From: Erythrobacter sp. ANT-B3C2
GTDB taxonomy: Bacteria; Pseudomonadota; Alphaproteobacteria; Sphingomonadales; Sphingomonadaceae
Assembly: GCA_001683845.1 (NCBI GenBank)
Contig: LXQI01000022.1
Coordinates: forward strand, 40,677 to 76,919
Length of the DNA stretch: 36,243 bases
Reading direction: 5' to 3'
In this document: positions 28,457 to 35,667 of the stretch, piece after piece
Position numbering within the stretch: position 1 is the first letter of the stretch
Layout of the letters: each line of letters begins with the position of its first letter
Program-made: the position numbers and the translations under genes
Notes under the pieces: model-generated
What the model was told of the DNA's origin: nothing
Database searches by the model: none
Seen by the model: only the letters and a program-made list of their open reading frames with translations

Positions 28457-29770
28457 ATGCCGATCGCCATCAGGATGCCCGCCCTCTCGCCGACCATGGA
28501 GGAAGGCACGCTCGCCAAATGGCTGGTCAAGGTGGGCGACCAGGTCTCCAGCGGGGACATCATGGCCGAGATCGAGACCGACAAGGCGACCATGGAATTC
28601 GAGGCGGTGGACGAGGGCATCATTGCCCATATCGCCGTGGAAGCGGGCACCGAGGGCGTGAAGGTCGGCGCGGTGATCGCCACGCTCGCCGAGGAAGGCG
28701 AGGATGCTTCCGCAGTCCAGCCGGCCGGCGGTGGCGAGAGTGCCGCACCCACGCCGGCTCCGGCTCCCGCCGCCAAGGAGGATAGCGCGCCGGCGCCAGC
28801 TCCTGCTCCGGCGCCGACCGCCAGCGCACCCGCGCCCGCCTCCGGCGAGCGGGTGGTCGCATCGCCGCTGGCCAAACGCATCGCTGCGAGCAAGGGCATC
28901 GATCTCTCTGGGGTGAAGGGCAGCGGCCCCGGCGGTCGCATCGTCAAGGCGGATCTCGAGGGCTCGGAAGCCGGCGCTGCCAAGCCCTCGGCGGAAGCCA
29001 TTCCGGAGGCGGGGCCGAAGACCGCTCCCGCCGTGCCATCCGCAGCCCCAGCCGCCTCCGTGCCGGCGCAGGACTTCGGGATCCCGCATAGGGAGGAGAA
29101 GCTCTCCTCCATGCGCAAGATCATCGCCCGCCGGCTCAGCGAATCCAAGCAGCAGGTGCCGCACATCTACCTCACGGTGGACATCAGGCTCGATGCACTG
29201 CTCAAGCTGCGCGGCGAGTTGAACGCGGCGCTCGAGAGCCAGGGCATTAAGCTTTCCGTCAACGACCTGCTGATCAAGGCGCTGGCCAAGGCTCTGGTGG
29301 CCGAGCCCAAGTGCAACGTACAGTTCGCCGGCGACAAGCTCCTCAGCTTCACCCGTGCCGACATCAGCGTGGCGGTCTCGATCCCCGATGGCCTCATCAC
29401 CCCCATCATCCAGGACGCAGGTTCCAAGGCGGTGAGCGCGATTAGCAAGGAAATGAAGGACCTCGCCGCGCGCGCGCGCGCGGGCAAGCTGGCGCCGGAG
29501 GAATACCAGGGCGGCACCGCCAGCCTCTCGAATATGGGGATGTACGGGATCAAGCAGTTCGAGGCGATCATCAATCCGCCGCAGGGCATGATCCTGGCCA
29601 TCGGCGCGGGCGAGAAGCGACCCTATGTGGTCGCGGATTCGCTGCAGATCGCCTCGGTGATGAGCGCCACCGGCAGCTTCGACCACCGCGCGATCGACGG
29701 GGCGGATGGCGCGGCGCTGATGAAGGCGTTCAAGGACTTGTGCGAGGCGCCGCTGGGGCTGGTCGCCTGA
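28457..29770 (+). CDS. pdhC: Dihydrolipoyllysine acetyltransferase, pyruvate dehydrogenase E2
   Basis: E2 moves acetyl groups from E1 to CoA in pyruvate dehydrogenase. The 437-residue product has one N-terminal lipoyl domain ([19 protein letters not shown], with the lipoyl lysine in [11 protein letters not shown] at residue 43). An Ala/Pro-rich swinging linker follows, then the E1/E3-binding domain [20 protein letters not shown] and the catalytic domain with [20 protein letters not shown] and the active-site [13 protein letters not shown]. Pyruvate rather than oxoglutarate specificity is inferred from the PALSPTM start. lpdA (E3) lies two genes on; no E1 genes are in the window. Confidence 0.93.
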   Translation: MPIAIRMPALSPTMEEGTLAKWLVKVGDQVSSGDIMAEIETDKATMEFEAVDEGIIAHIAVEAGTEGVKVGAVIATLAEEGEDASAVQPAGGGESAAPTPAPAPAAKEDSAPAPAPAPAPTASAPAPASGERVVASPLAKRIAASKGIDLSGVKGSGPGGRIVKADLEGSEAGAAKPSAEAIPEAGPKTAPAVPSAAPAASVPAQDFGIPHREEKLSSMRKIIARRLSESKQQVPHIYLTVDIRLDALLKLRGELNAALESQGIKLSVNDLLIKALAKALVAEPKCNVQFAGDKLLSFTRADISVAVSIPDGLITPIIQDAGSKAVSAISKEMKDLAARARAGKLAPEEYQGGTASLSNMGMYGIKQFEAIINPPQGMILAIGAGEKRPYVVADSLQIASVMSATGSFDHRAIDGADGAALMKAFKDLCEAPLGLVA

Positions 29771-29774
29771 CGCC

Positions 29775-30167
29775 ATGACCAACCAGCGCGACCCAGCCAT
29801 CCGCGTCGTTGCGATGCCGGCTGACGCCAACGCCTATGGGGACATCTTCGGCGGCTGGCTGCTGAGCCTGATGGACAATGGCGCCGGCCTCACCGCCGCG
29901 CGACGCTCGCACGGGCGCGCGGTGACGGTGGCGATGGACGCGATGCAGTTTCACGAGCCGGTGAAAGTCGGCGACGAGGTGTCGGTCTATACCGAGATCG
30001 AGCGGGTCGGCACCACCAGCATGACAATCGCCGTTGAGGCCTGGCGCCGCGCCCGCCACCAGGACGAAGCCAGCAAGGTGACGGAGGCCAAGTTCACCTT
30101 CGTCGCCATTGACGATCACGGCCGCCCGCGAGCGGTTGAAGCGCAGGAGCAACACCCAAGTGGCTGA
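29775..30167 (+). CDS. Acyl-CoA thioesterase (hotdog fold, YciA-like)
   Basis: A 130-residue hotdog-fold thioesterase. Recognisable are MPADANAYGDIFGGWLLSLM, where the Asn/Asp region contributes to the active site, and AMDAMQFHEPVKVGDEVSVY, VTEAKFTFVAIDDHGRPR. YciA-type enzymes cleave short- and medium-chain acyl-CoA. It starts 4 bases after pdhC and overlaps lpdA by 8 bases, so it is inserted in the E2-E3 operon. A role in controlling free CoA next to pyruvate dehydrogenase is inference. Confidence 0.88.
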   Translation: MTNQRDPAIRVVAMPADANAYGDIFGGWLLSLMDNGAGLTAARRSHGRAVTVAMDAMQFHEPVKVGDEVSVYTEIERVGTTSMTIAVEAWRRARHQDEASKVTEAKFTFVAIDDHGRPRAVEAQEQHPSG

Positions 30168-31569
30168 ACCATACGACGTTATCGTCCTCGGAAGCGGCCC
30201 GGGCGGCTATGTCGCGGCAATCCGCGCCTCGCAGCTCGGCCTCAAGAGCGCGATCGTCGAGCGCGAGCTGCTGGGCGGCATCTGTCTCAACTGGGGCTGC
30301 ATCCCCACCAAGGCGCTGCTGCGCTCGGCCGAGATTTTCCACTACATGCAGCACGCGAAGGATTATGGCCTCATCGCGCAAGGGATCAGCGCAGATCTGG
30401 AGGCGGTGGTGAAGCGCAGCCGCGGCGTGGCCAAGCAATTGAACCAGGGCATCGGGCACCTGATGAAAAAAAACAAGATCAACGTGCATATGGGGGTGGG
30501 TACGCTGACCGGCCCTACCAGCCTGACGGTGAAGGACGAGAAGGGCGAGGAGCAGCTTTCCGCCAAACATGTGATCGTGGCCACCGGCGCGCGGGCGCGC
30601 GACCTGCCGTTCGCCCCGGCTGATGGCAAGCGCGTATGGACCTATCGCCACGCGATGGTCCCCAGCGAATTGCCGAGCAAGCTGCTGGTGATCGGCAGCG
30701 GCGCCATCGGGATCGAATTCGCCAGCTTCTACAACGATATGGGCGCCGAGGTGACGGTGGTCGAAATGCTTGACCGGATCGTGCCGGTGGAGGATGCGGA
30801 TATTTCCGCCTTTCTCCACAAACAGCTGACGAAGCAGGGCATCAACCTGCGCACCGGAGTCTCGCTGGAAGAGCTCAAGGTTTTGGAGAAGGGCATCAGC
30901 GCCACGATCAAGAGCAAGGACGGCAAGATCGAACGCGGCGAATACAGCCATGTAATAGTTGCGATCGGTATCGTGCCCAATACCGAGGACATCGGCATCG
31001 AGAAGCTGGCCGATCGCGATCGCGGCTTTATCCAGATAGATCCTTATGGCCGCACCAAATCTAAGGGTTTGTGGGCGATCGGCGATTGCGTGCCCGGCCC
31101 GTGGCTGGCGCACAAGGCAAGCCACGAGGGCGTGACCTGCGCCGAGGCCATCGCGCAGGAGCTGGGCAACACGGAGGTTCACCCCCATCCGCTCGATCGC
31201 AATGCTATCCCGGGCTGCACCTATTGCCACCCGCAGGTCGCTAGCGTCGGTCTCACGGAAGCGAAGGCGAAGAAGGCCGGATACGAAATCAGGACCGGCA
31301 CCTTTCCTTTCATCGGCAACGGCAAGGCGATTGCGCTGGGCGAGCCCGAAGGGATCATCAAGACCGTGTTTGATGCGAAGACCGGCGAGTTGCTCGGCGC
31401 GCATATGTGTGGGGCCGAGGTGACCGAGCTGATCCAGGGCTATACGGTGGGCAAGGTGCTCGAAACCACCGAGGCCGAGCTGATGGGGACCATCTTCCCG
31501 CACCCGACGCTGAGCGAGATGATGCACGAGAGTGTGCTCGCCGCCTATGGCCGCGCGCTGCATATCTGA
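30160..31569 (+). CDS. lpdA: Dihydrolipoyl dehydrogenase (E3)
   Basis: E3 reoxidises dihydrolipoyl groups with FAD and NAD. The 469-residue product opens with the FAD motif YDVIVLGSGPGGYVAAIRAS, then the redox disulphide GGICLNWGCIPTKALLRS, the NAD-binding motif LLVIGSGAIGIEFASFYND, GLWAIGDCVPGPWLAHKASH, and the C-terminal HPTLSEMMHESVLAAYG with the catalytic His. GTG at 30160 is preferred: AGGAG lies about 11 bases upstream and the fold begins at once; the earlier in-frame start adds residues inside the thioesterase gene. A run of eight A (30466-30473) in the codons for MKKNK is unusual in this GC-rich sequence. Confidence 0.95.
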   Translation: MAEPYDVIVLGSGPGGYVAAIRASQLGLKSAIVERELLGGICLNWGCIPTKALLRSAEIFHYMQHAKDYGLIAQGISADLEAVVKRSRGVAKQLNQGIGHLMKKNKINVHMGVGTLTGPTSLTVKDEKGEEQLSAKHVIVATGARARDLPFAPADGKRVWTYRHAMVPSELPSKLLVIGSGAIGIEFASFYNDMGAEVTVVEMLDRIVPVEDADISAFLHKQLTKQGINLRTGVSLEELKVLEKGISATIKSKDGKIERGEYSHVIVAIGIVPNTEDIGIEKLADRDRGFIQIDPYGRTKSKGLWAIGDCVPGPWLAHKASHEGVTCAEAIAQELGNTEVHPHPLDRNAIPGCTYCHPQVASVGLTEAKAKKAGYEIRTGTFPFIGNGKAIALGEPEGIIKTVFDAKTGELLGAHMCGAEVTELIQGYTVGKVLETTEAELMGTIFPHPTLSEMMHESVLAAYGRALHI

Positions 31570-31649
31570 ACTCCCGGGCGGATCGTCGCAACGCTCGGGA
31601 AAGAAAAGGAAGTTTGTTGGTTTAAGCTTCAACCACAGGAGTTGAGGCG

Positions 31650-31826
31650 ATGGAGTACGAAATCGTAGACGAACCCCGTGACGAAGAGCGCGAGCCCGAA
31701 GACGAGGGCGACAGCGCATTGGTGCGCGATCATTCGGCATTGAAGAACCAGTCTTCGGTCCACCCGGAGGATTATCCGCCAGAGGACCGGGCGATGTTCA
31801 TCCCGGAAGAGGAAGCGAAAGATTGA
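31650..31826 (+). CDS. Small acidic hypothetical protein
   Basis: A 58-residue open frame starting MEYEIVDEPRDEEREPEDEG and ending FIPEEEAKD. It is strongly acidic, with no cysteines and no hydrophobic segment, and probably disordered. AGGAG lies about 9 bases before the ATG, after an AT-richer gap behind lpdA, which supports real translation. I do not recognise a family. It is the last gene before the gene-poor segment. Confidence 0.6.
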   Translation: MEYEIVDEPRDEEREPEDEGDSALVRDHSALKNQSSVHPEDYPPEDRAMFIPEEEAKD

Positions 31827-31959
31827 CCGATTTGTTAAAGGGTTGGCTCTTTCGCGAGGTCTTGATGACCTGACCGGCACGACCGCTTGGGGGGCGTTGA
31901 CCCGACTTTGTAACCAGCTTCATGGATCGAGATATTCTAGTTAGCTAAGAAGCGAGCGC

Positions 31960-32113
31960 TTTGACGGGCAGCGTCTCCATCAACCTCGGCTTTCCCAGCT
32001 GTAGTTGTTTTGCTGCCGTCAAACCTGGTCGACAATACAACTTTACAGCAGTGGTCGAAAGAACTGCGCCTCTCATCCGCAACGGAAGGTCCGTTCCACT
32101 TGTAATTAAGTGG
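31960..32113. repeat. Cluster of imperfect and perfect inverted repeats
   Basis: Arms seen: TTTGACGGGCAGC (31960-31972) against GCTGCCGTCAAA (32012-32023), one base different. GCTGTAGTTGT (31998-32008) lies against ACAACTTTACAGC (32037-32049), two extra bases in one arm. AACGGA/TCCGTT (32081-32086, 32090-32095). CCACTT/AAGTGG (32096-32101, 32108-32113) around a 6-base loop. They are interleaved, so not all can form at once. Confidence 0.6.
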
Positions 32114-32246
32114 CTTCTATTCGGATGTTGAGCGTCCCTACTCCCAACGGCTGCCCACCCCGGGTTACGATGCTTTTACAGATGCACGCTTCGGCGCCGG
32201 TACGTCGGCCGCATTCGCTAATTCACAGGGGGATCAGCGGAATCGA

Positions 32247-32285
32247 AGAGGCGCTTTATTAGGTTTTGAACTCGGCGGCGCCTCT
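32247..32285. repeat. 8-bp perfect inverted repeat
   Basis: AGAGGCGC (32247-32254) and GCGCCTCT (32278-32285) are perfect complements separated by 23 mostly AT-rich bases. There is no following T-run, so it is not a classical terminator. It could be an operator or a structured RNA element. Confidence 0.5.
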
Positions 32286-32387
32286 ACCGAGCCAAGGCCG
32301 GAATAGGCACCGAGTCGCAATGACTTAGCTGGCAAGTGCCAGCGTCACGCCGTAGGAGGTGCTCACAGTCGATCGTGATCGGACAGC

Positions 32388-33692
32388 ATGCGCATGACTT
32401 CTCGTGATATTACTGGCCTGCTTGCGCTCAAGGATGAAGCAACTGCAGGGAATTACCGGTTTTCAGCCTCCGATACGGCCTATCGGCTGGGTTTTGGTGC
32501 AATCGGTTGGCCGTGGCTTCTGATCAGCCTTTGGGGAGGAACGAAGAAGAGCAAGCGCGAGCTTCTCGAGCGAATTGGTCTTGCGCCGGATGCCTTGCCA
32601 AACCTCGGCAGCTGGAAGGCGGACACCGGATTCCTGCACCGCATCGTGGATGCAGTTGAGGAGATCCGGCCGCAAACCATGGTGGAGCTTGGAGCCGGGG
32701 CGAGTACGCTTGTCTGTGCCAAGGCCTTGCAGGCGAATGGCAATGGGCAGCTGTTTAGCTACGATCAGCATGAAGCCTTCGTCGCGGCCACGGCCGAGTG
32801 GGTCGCTGGCGAAGGTGCCAAGGCCAACCTTCGCCACGCTCCTTTGACCGCAAAAGTGGAGCCGTGGCCTGGCCGCTGGTATGACCTCCAGGGCCTCCCT
32901 CACACGATCGACCTTCTGGTGATCGACGGACCGCCCTGGGCGATCCATCCGTTCGTGCGTGGGGCTGCGGAATGCCTTTTCGACAGGCTGTCTCCCGGGG
33001 GAATTGTCCTGCTGGATGATGCTGCGCGGCCCGGAGAGAGGATCGTCGCCCGCCAATGGCGTGAACGTTGGCCCGAGATGGATTTCCAGCGACAGGCCGG
33101 CAGCACCAAAGGAACGTTGGTGGGTCGCAAGCCCCCCGAAGCGGAGATCATCCCGTTCGCAAAACGCAAGCCCGTAGAACGCGCGATGCCGCCCTGGCAA
33201 CGAGCGGCAGCGGCAGTGTTGATATTTGCAGCGGGGTGGACCGGCCATGGGATGGTCGGCAACACACCAACACCCGCGCAAGCTGCCTCGTTCATCGAAG
33301 AAGCCGATGCGTCCTACGCCACCAGTCTTGCCAGGCAGGGAATGCGCTCGCAGCTTGAGAGCACCCACCTTGATCGTAAGGAAATCGCCTCCGCGACTGG
33401 TCTCGACGTGCCTGAACTGCCGGAGGAGTGGCGATTGGCTGACGTTCAGGTCTACCCATCCGCTCTCGGCATGTCGGTCGCGCTGCTTTTGCAAACCGAT
33501 GATGGCGAGGCAATCTCACTCTTCGGCACCCGCGCCGAGACACCTGCCGAAGGAGTGCCAATGCTGGAGCAGCGCGACGACCTTTCGATTGCCTTTTGGG
33601 AAGAAGGGCCGAATGCCTTTGCGCTCACTGGTCAGTTGCCTCCCGAACGCATTTTAGCTTTGGCGGCCTCTCTCGCTGAGCAGGGTGCCTAA
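32388..33692 (+). CDS. Class I methyltransferase fused to a transmembrane anti-sigma-factor-like domain
   Basis: A 434-residue protein in two unlike halves. Residues 1 to about 247 form a class I SAM methyltransferase: MVELGAGASTLVCAKAL (SAM-binding loop near 98-114), an acidic strand end LFSYDQHEAF, LLVIDGPPWAIHPFVRGAA, and SPGGIVLLDDAARPGER. A hydrophobic patch (LGFGAIGWPWLLISLW, 34-49) may touch the membrane. After a basic linker (EIIPFAKRKPVERA) comes one predicted transmembrane helix (about 270-290). An outer domain of roughly 145 residues follows, ending FWEEGPNAFALTGQLPPERI, then ALAASLAEQ. That pattern is typical of the outer domain of transmembrane ECF anti-sigma factors. The cytoplasmic sigma-binding/zinc domain such proteins normally have is absent, with the methyltransferase in its place. 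No strong ribosome site precedes ATG 32388; ATG 32394 is an alternative. No sigma-factor gene is adjacent. Codon use is less GC-rich than upstream genes. Confidence 0.75.
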   Translation: MRMTSRDITGLLALKDEATAGNYRFSASDTAYRLGFGAIGWPWLLISLWGGTKKSKRELLERIGLAPDALPNLGSWKADTGFLHRIVDAVEEIRPQTMVELGAGASTLVCAKALQANGNGQLFSYDQHEAFVAATAEWVAGEGAKANLRHAPLTAKVEPWPGRWYDLQGLPHTIDLLVIDGPPWAIHPFVRGAAECLFDRLSPGGIVLLDDAARPGERIVARQWRERWPEMDFQRQAGSTKGTLVGRKPPEAEIIPFAKRKPVERAMPPWQRAAAAVLIFAAGWTGHGMVGNTPTPAQAASFIEEADASYATSLARQGMRSQLESTHLDRKEIASATGLDVPELPEEWRLADVQVYPSALGMSVALLLQTDDGEAISLFGTRAETPAEGVPMLEQRDDLSIAFWEEGPNAFALTGQLPPERILALAASLAEQGA

Positions 33693-33697
33693 GGAGT

Positions 33698-33937
33698 TCA
33701 GATGCCAATCTGCAGTTTGTTCAGTTGAACGATCGCCACTACTACAGAGGACATGACGCAAGCAACTGCGACAGCAGTGGCAGCCAGATCTTGCAGTCCG
33801 GCCGCTTGCCATCAATCCGTTCGTGATTGCTTCTGCCGCGTTCCGTCGCCGCGGATCATGTCCATGCCACTGGCCCGGCCGTGGACGAATGAATAACAAT
33901 TCTCGTGGCAGGGGCGGCTTCCATGATGAAGATGTCA
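33698..33937 (-). pseudogene. Possible degraded small membrane-protein remnant
   Basis: One minus-strand frame reads a hydrophobic segment (LAATAVAVACVMSSVVVAIV) ending at a stop at 33698-33700. It is preceded by an in-frame TGA at 33812-33814, with further protein-like text above (FVHGRASGMDMIRGDG). No start follows the internal stop at a useful place. It may be a broken gene or chance; I do not recognise it. Confidence 0.25.
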
Positions 33938-34310
33938 CCCCCAGCGGGAGCAGTCGCGTCTTAGGCCACCCTCAAGTTGCGAGTAGAGTCCCTCCTCCGC
34001 CACCGAAATAGTACGACCTTCATAGACTCTGGCATAGAGGTCAAACGGATGCGCCGGGGTCTTCGGCTCAAGCTTGGCTTCCAGCAGCGTCGCCTTCGCC
34101 TCGATTTATCGTTCCATACGGCTGCGCCGCGGCTGGGAGATCCTGCGCAGGGCTGCAAGGTGCGCTGCATCGAGCGCGGTGGCTATATCTGCATTGATAG
34201 TTGGAGCAATGGCGATGCCTTCCCAGTCGAACTTGGACGGGCCGACTTCCCACGTCCGACCGATTCGCTGGGCAAGTACTTGGAGGCAATCGGGAGATTG
34301 CTATTGCATT
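33935..34310 (-). pseudogene. Unrecognised minus-strand coding remnant with internal stop
   Basis: In one minus frame the text below about 34290 reads like protein: KFDWEGIAIAPTINADIATA, LDAAHLAALRRIS, then a TAA at 34106-34108, then EAKATLLEAKLEPKTPAHPF and DLYARVYEGRTISVAEEGLY to a stop at 33935-33937. No start codon follows the internal TAA. Third-position GC supports coding better than the opposite-strand frame, but only mildly. No family is recognised. Confidence 0.35.
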
Positions 34311-34401
34311 AGGCCGCTCCAGCGGTGGTCTCGCCTACGATCTCGCCCGCCCGATAGACCTTCACCAACTCGGCGAATGCTTCCGCCGCGGATATTGCCA
34401 T
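34309..34401 (-). other. Possible 30-codon minus-strand frame, function unknown
   Basis: A short frame beginning MAISAAEAFAELVKVYRAGE and ending TTAGAA with stop at 34309-34311. Composition is protein-like and it directly precedes the unrecognised remnant at 33935-34310 in a different frame. It may be the front part of the same broken gene. No ribosome site is obvious. Confidence 0.25.
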
Positions 34402-34442
34402 GTGGCTGTCACGACGTACGGGGAAAGGCCGGTTCAAACCCT

Positions 34443-34744
34443 TTGACGCCCGGCGGGCGTTACTTCGTCGTTTGCGGCCGTCTGTGGCGCACTTCCAATT
34501 CGAGTTTGAGCGTGGAACAGCATGCGCAGCTCGTGTCAGACCTGATGGTGGCTCGCCAGGATGTCGGCGGGCGCGCCGTTCTGATAACGTCGATGCGAAA
34601 CGGGCAGGTCGCGAACGGGTCGACCGTGCCAAGCGTGGGCTCGGCGGACGCGGGCCGATATGGTGGGAGGATGGCGCGCCCGATTACAATCGGCACATGG
34701 CTCGCAACACGCCCTACGGGGAATGGTTCGCCGCTCTCGACTGA
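34443..34744 (+). pseudogene. Frameshifted conserved hypothetical protein (GRYFVV...GRGPIWW type)
   Basis: Two adjacent frames together spell one protein of roughly 100 residues. The first, from a TTG at 34443, reads LTPGGRYFVVCGRLWRTSNS and VEQHAQLVSDLMVARQDVGG. The second carries on as RRSDNVDAKRAGRERVDRAK, GLGGRGPIWWEDGAPDYNRH, then MARNTPYGEWFAALD to TGA at 34742-34744. I recall this pairing (GRLWR...DLM.AR near the front, RGPVWW.DGAPDYNRHM near the end) as a small conserved hypothetical protein of sphingomonads. The frame switch lies in the GC run at about 34565-34580 and looks like a single-base indel. Function unknown. Confidence 0.6.
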
Positions 34745-34941
34745 CGGGCTTGCTTTGTGGCTTGTGCGACAACAAGCCCCATCCTCGCCATCACGGTGCT
34801 TTGATCATGCTCCACCAAAACCGGCCAGCGCACTTCGGAGACCTGCACCAACACCCTCAAAATTTGGAGACCGAGAGAAAGATGAAGCCAAAGCCTCAAT
34901 CCTGGTGAGGTATTTGACAGATGCAGGTTAGCATCACAGGC
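34745..34941. other. Gap between the frameshifted gene and the TraR/DksA gene
   Basis: About 200 bases between convergent units. I see no convincing gene and no clear terminator hairpin with a T-run on either strand. Confidence 0.5.
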
Positions 34942-35277
34942 TCAGCTCTCCTTAGCGCATTCTATGCAGAGTGTGAGCGTGGGATTGTGCTCCAGCCGAG
35001 CAGGCGCGATGTCCTCACCACATCTGAGACAATGGCCGAACTCGCCTTGGTCGATCCGCACCAGCGCAGCATCGATCGCCGCATGTTCGACCCTTCGGCG
35101 GCGCTGCTGCGCCAGTGCCATGGCTTGCATCTGCATCGCATCGATGCGCGAGAGCCGGCCGACGCTTTCCTGGTCGAGCATCACTGGCGCGCGGTCCGCC
35201 TCGGAAACGCGTTCCTCCCGCGTCAGCGCCTCACGTCGGGCGAGCAGCTTGTGGCGAAAGTGGGTAAGGTCTCCCAT
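34942..35277 (-). CDS. TraR/DksA family zinc-finger protein
   Basis: A 111-residue protein with the TraR/DksA-type C4 finger near the C-terminus: C83xxC86, 17 residues, C104xxC107 (GHCLRCGEDIAPARL, LCIECAKES). A helical, partly coiled region precedes it (RIDAMQMQAMALAQQRRRR). DksA-like proteins enter the RNA polymerase secondary channel and alter promoter kinetics. Short TraR-like members do this without full DksA length. The start at 35277 follows the broken usp stop by 4 bases. It is last in the minus-strand group oxygenase-usp-traR. The gene appears intact. Confidence 0.82.
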   Translation of the reverse strand: MGDLTHFRHKLLARREALTREERVSEADRAPVMLDQESVGRLSRIDAMQMQAMALAQQRRRRVEHAAIDAALVRIDQGEFGHCLRCGEDIAPARLEHNPTLTLCIECAKES

Positions 35278-35281
35278 CGCT

Positions 35282-35620
35282 TTAACGCACCAGCAGGACA
35301 GCAATGTGTACCTTGCGGATCCTGGCGGAAGTAGTGCTGCCGACGATCAGCGTGCGGATCGGCGAATGGCCATACGCGGGCATGACTGGGATGGAGTTAG
35401 GCGTCTGTTCCACGATGCCCCCGATGCTCTCCGGCTTGCGTTCCCGCAAGGTAATCTTCACCTTTCGGCCACCGTCGAAGCGGACCGCTGCCGCGTCCAG
35501 CGCCCGGCGACGATCGGCATTCTCTCTTTTTCGGCCCTGACGATGTGGACCGAGAGCCCGGCGTGAACCGACGATTTCACCAGCCGCATCAATGCCCGAT
35601 TGGTGAGCCGCTGCTTGTAA
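35282..35620 (-). pseudogene. Truncated and frameshifted universal stress protein
   Basis: The last part reads a clear Usp C-terminus: ESIGGIVEQTPNSIPVMPAY, GHSPIRTLIVGSTTSARIRK, VHIAVLLVR to TAA at 35282-35284. This includes the nucleotide-binding G-2x-G-9x-G(S/T)-like loop. The matching front (LTNRALMRLVKSSVHAGLSV, HIVRAEKE) is in another frame. The two frames meet near 35520-35533, at a T5/CT-rich tract, where KE joins NADRRRALDAAAVRFDGG. Anything before about 35620 is missing. Tandem Usp proteins have two such domains, so the whole first domain may be lost. Confidence 0.6.
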
Positions 35621-35667
35621 GGATTGGGGCACTACTTGCGGATACCCGCGCAGGCCGGACGACTTCA

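Larger units (their letters stand above)
31827..32387. other. 561-bp gap without a convincing gene; clustered inverted repeats
   Basis: No open frame of persuasive length or codon use is seen on either strand. GC is visibly lower than upstream. The segment carries several inverted repeats between 31960 and 32285. A 43-codon minus-strand frame (about 32076 down to 31945) has little protein character. No tRNA-like cloverleaf or complete insertion-sequence end was found. AGGAGG at 32354-32359 is 29 bases ahead of the next ATG, too far to serve it well. Confidence 0.6.

Noticed and set aside
31571-31611. Terminator behind lpdA
   Set aside because: An imperfect CCCGGGCG/CGCTCGGG hairpin is present but is followed by A-rich, not T-rich, sequence on the plus strand.
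31827-32387. tRNA or attachment site at the border of the accessory segment
   Set aside because: No cloverleaf, no T-loop sequence and no direct repeats matching elsewhere in the window were seen.
33977-34312. Plus-strand frame with ERGGYICIDSWSNGDAFPVE
   Set aside because: Looks somewhat protein-like, but third positions favour the opposite strand and there is no ribosome site or recognised motif.
34074-34931. 285-codon plus-strand frame
   Set aside because: Mixed, unlikely composition. Only its middle (GRYFVV...VARQDV) is protein-like and belongs to the frameshifted gene at 34443-34744.
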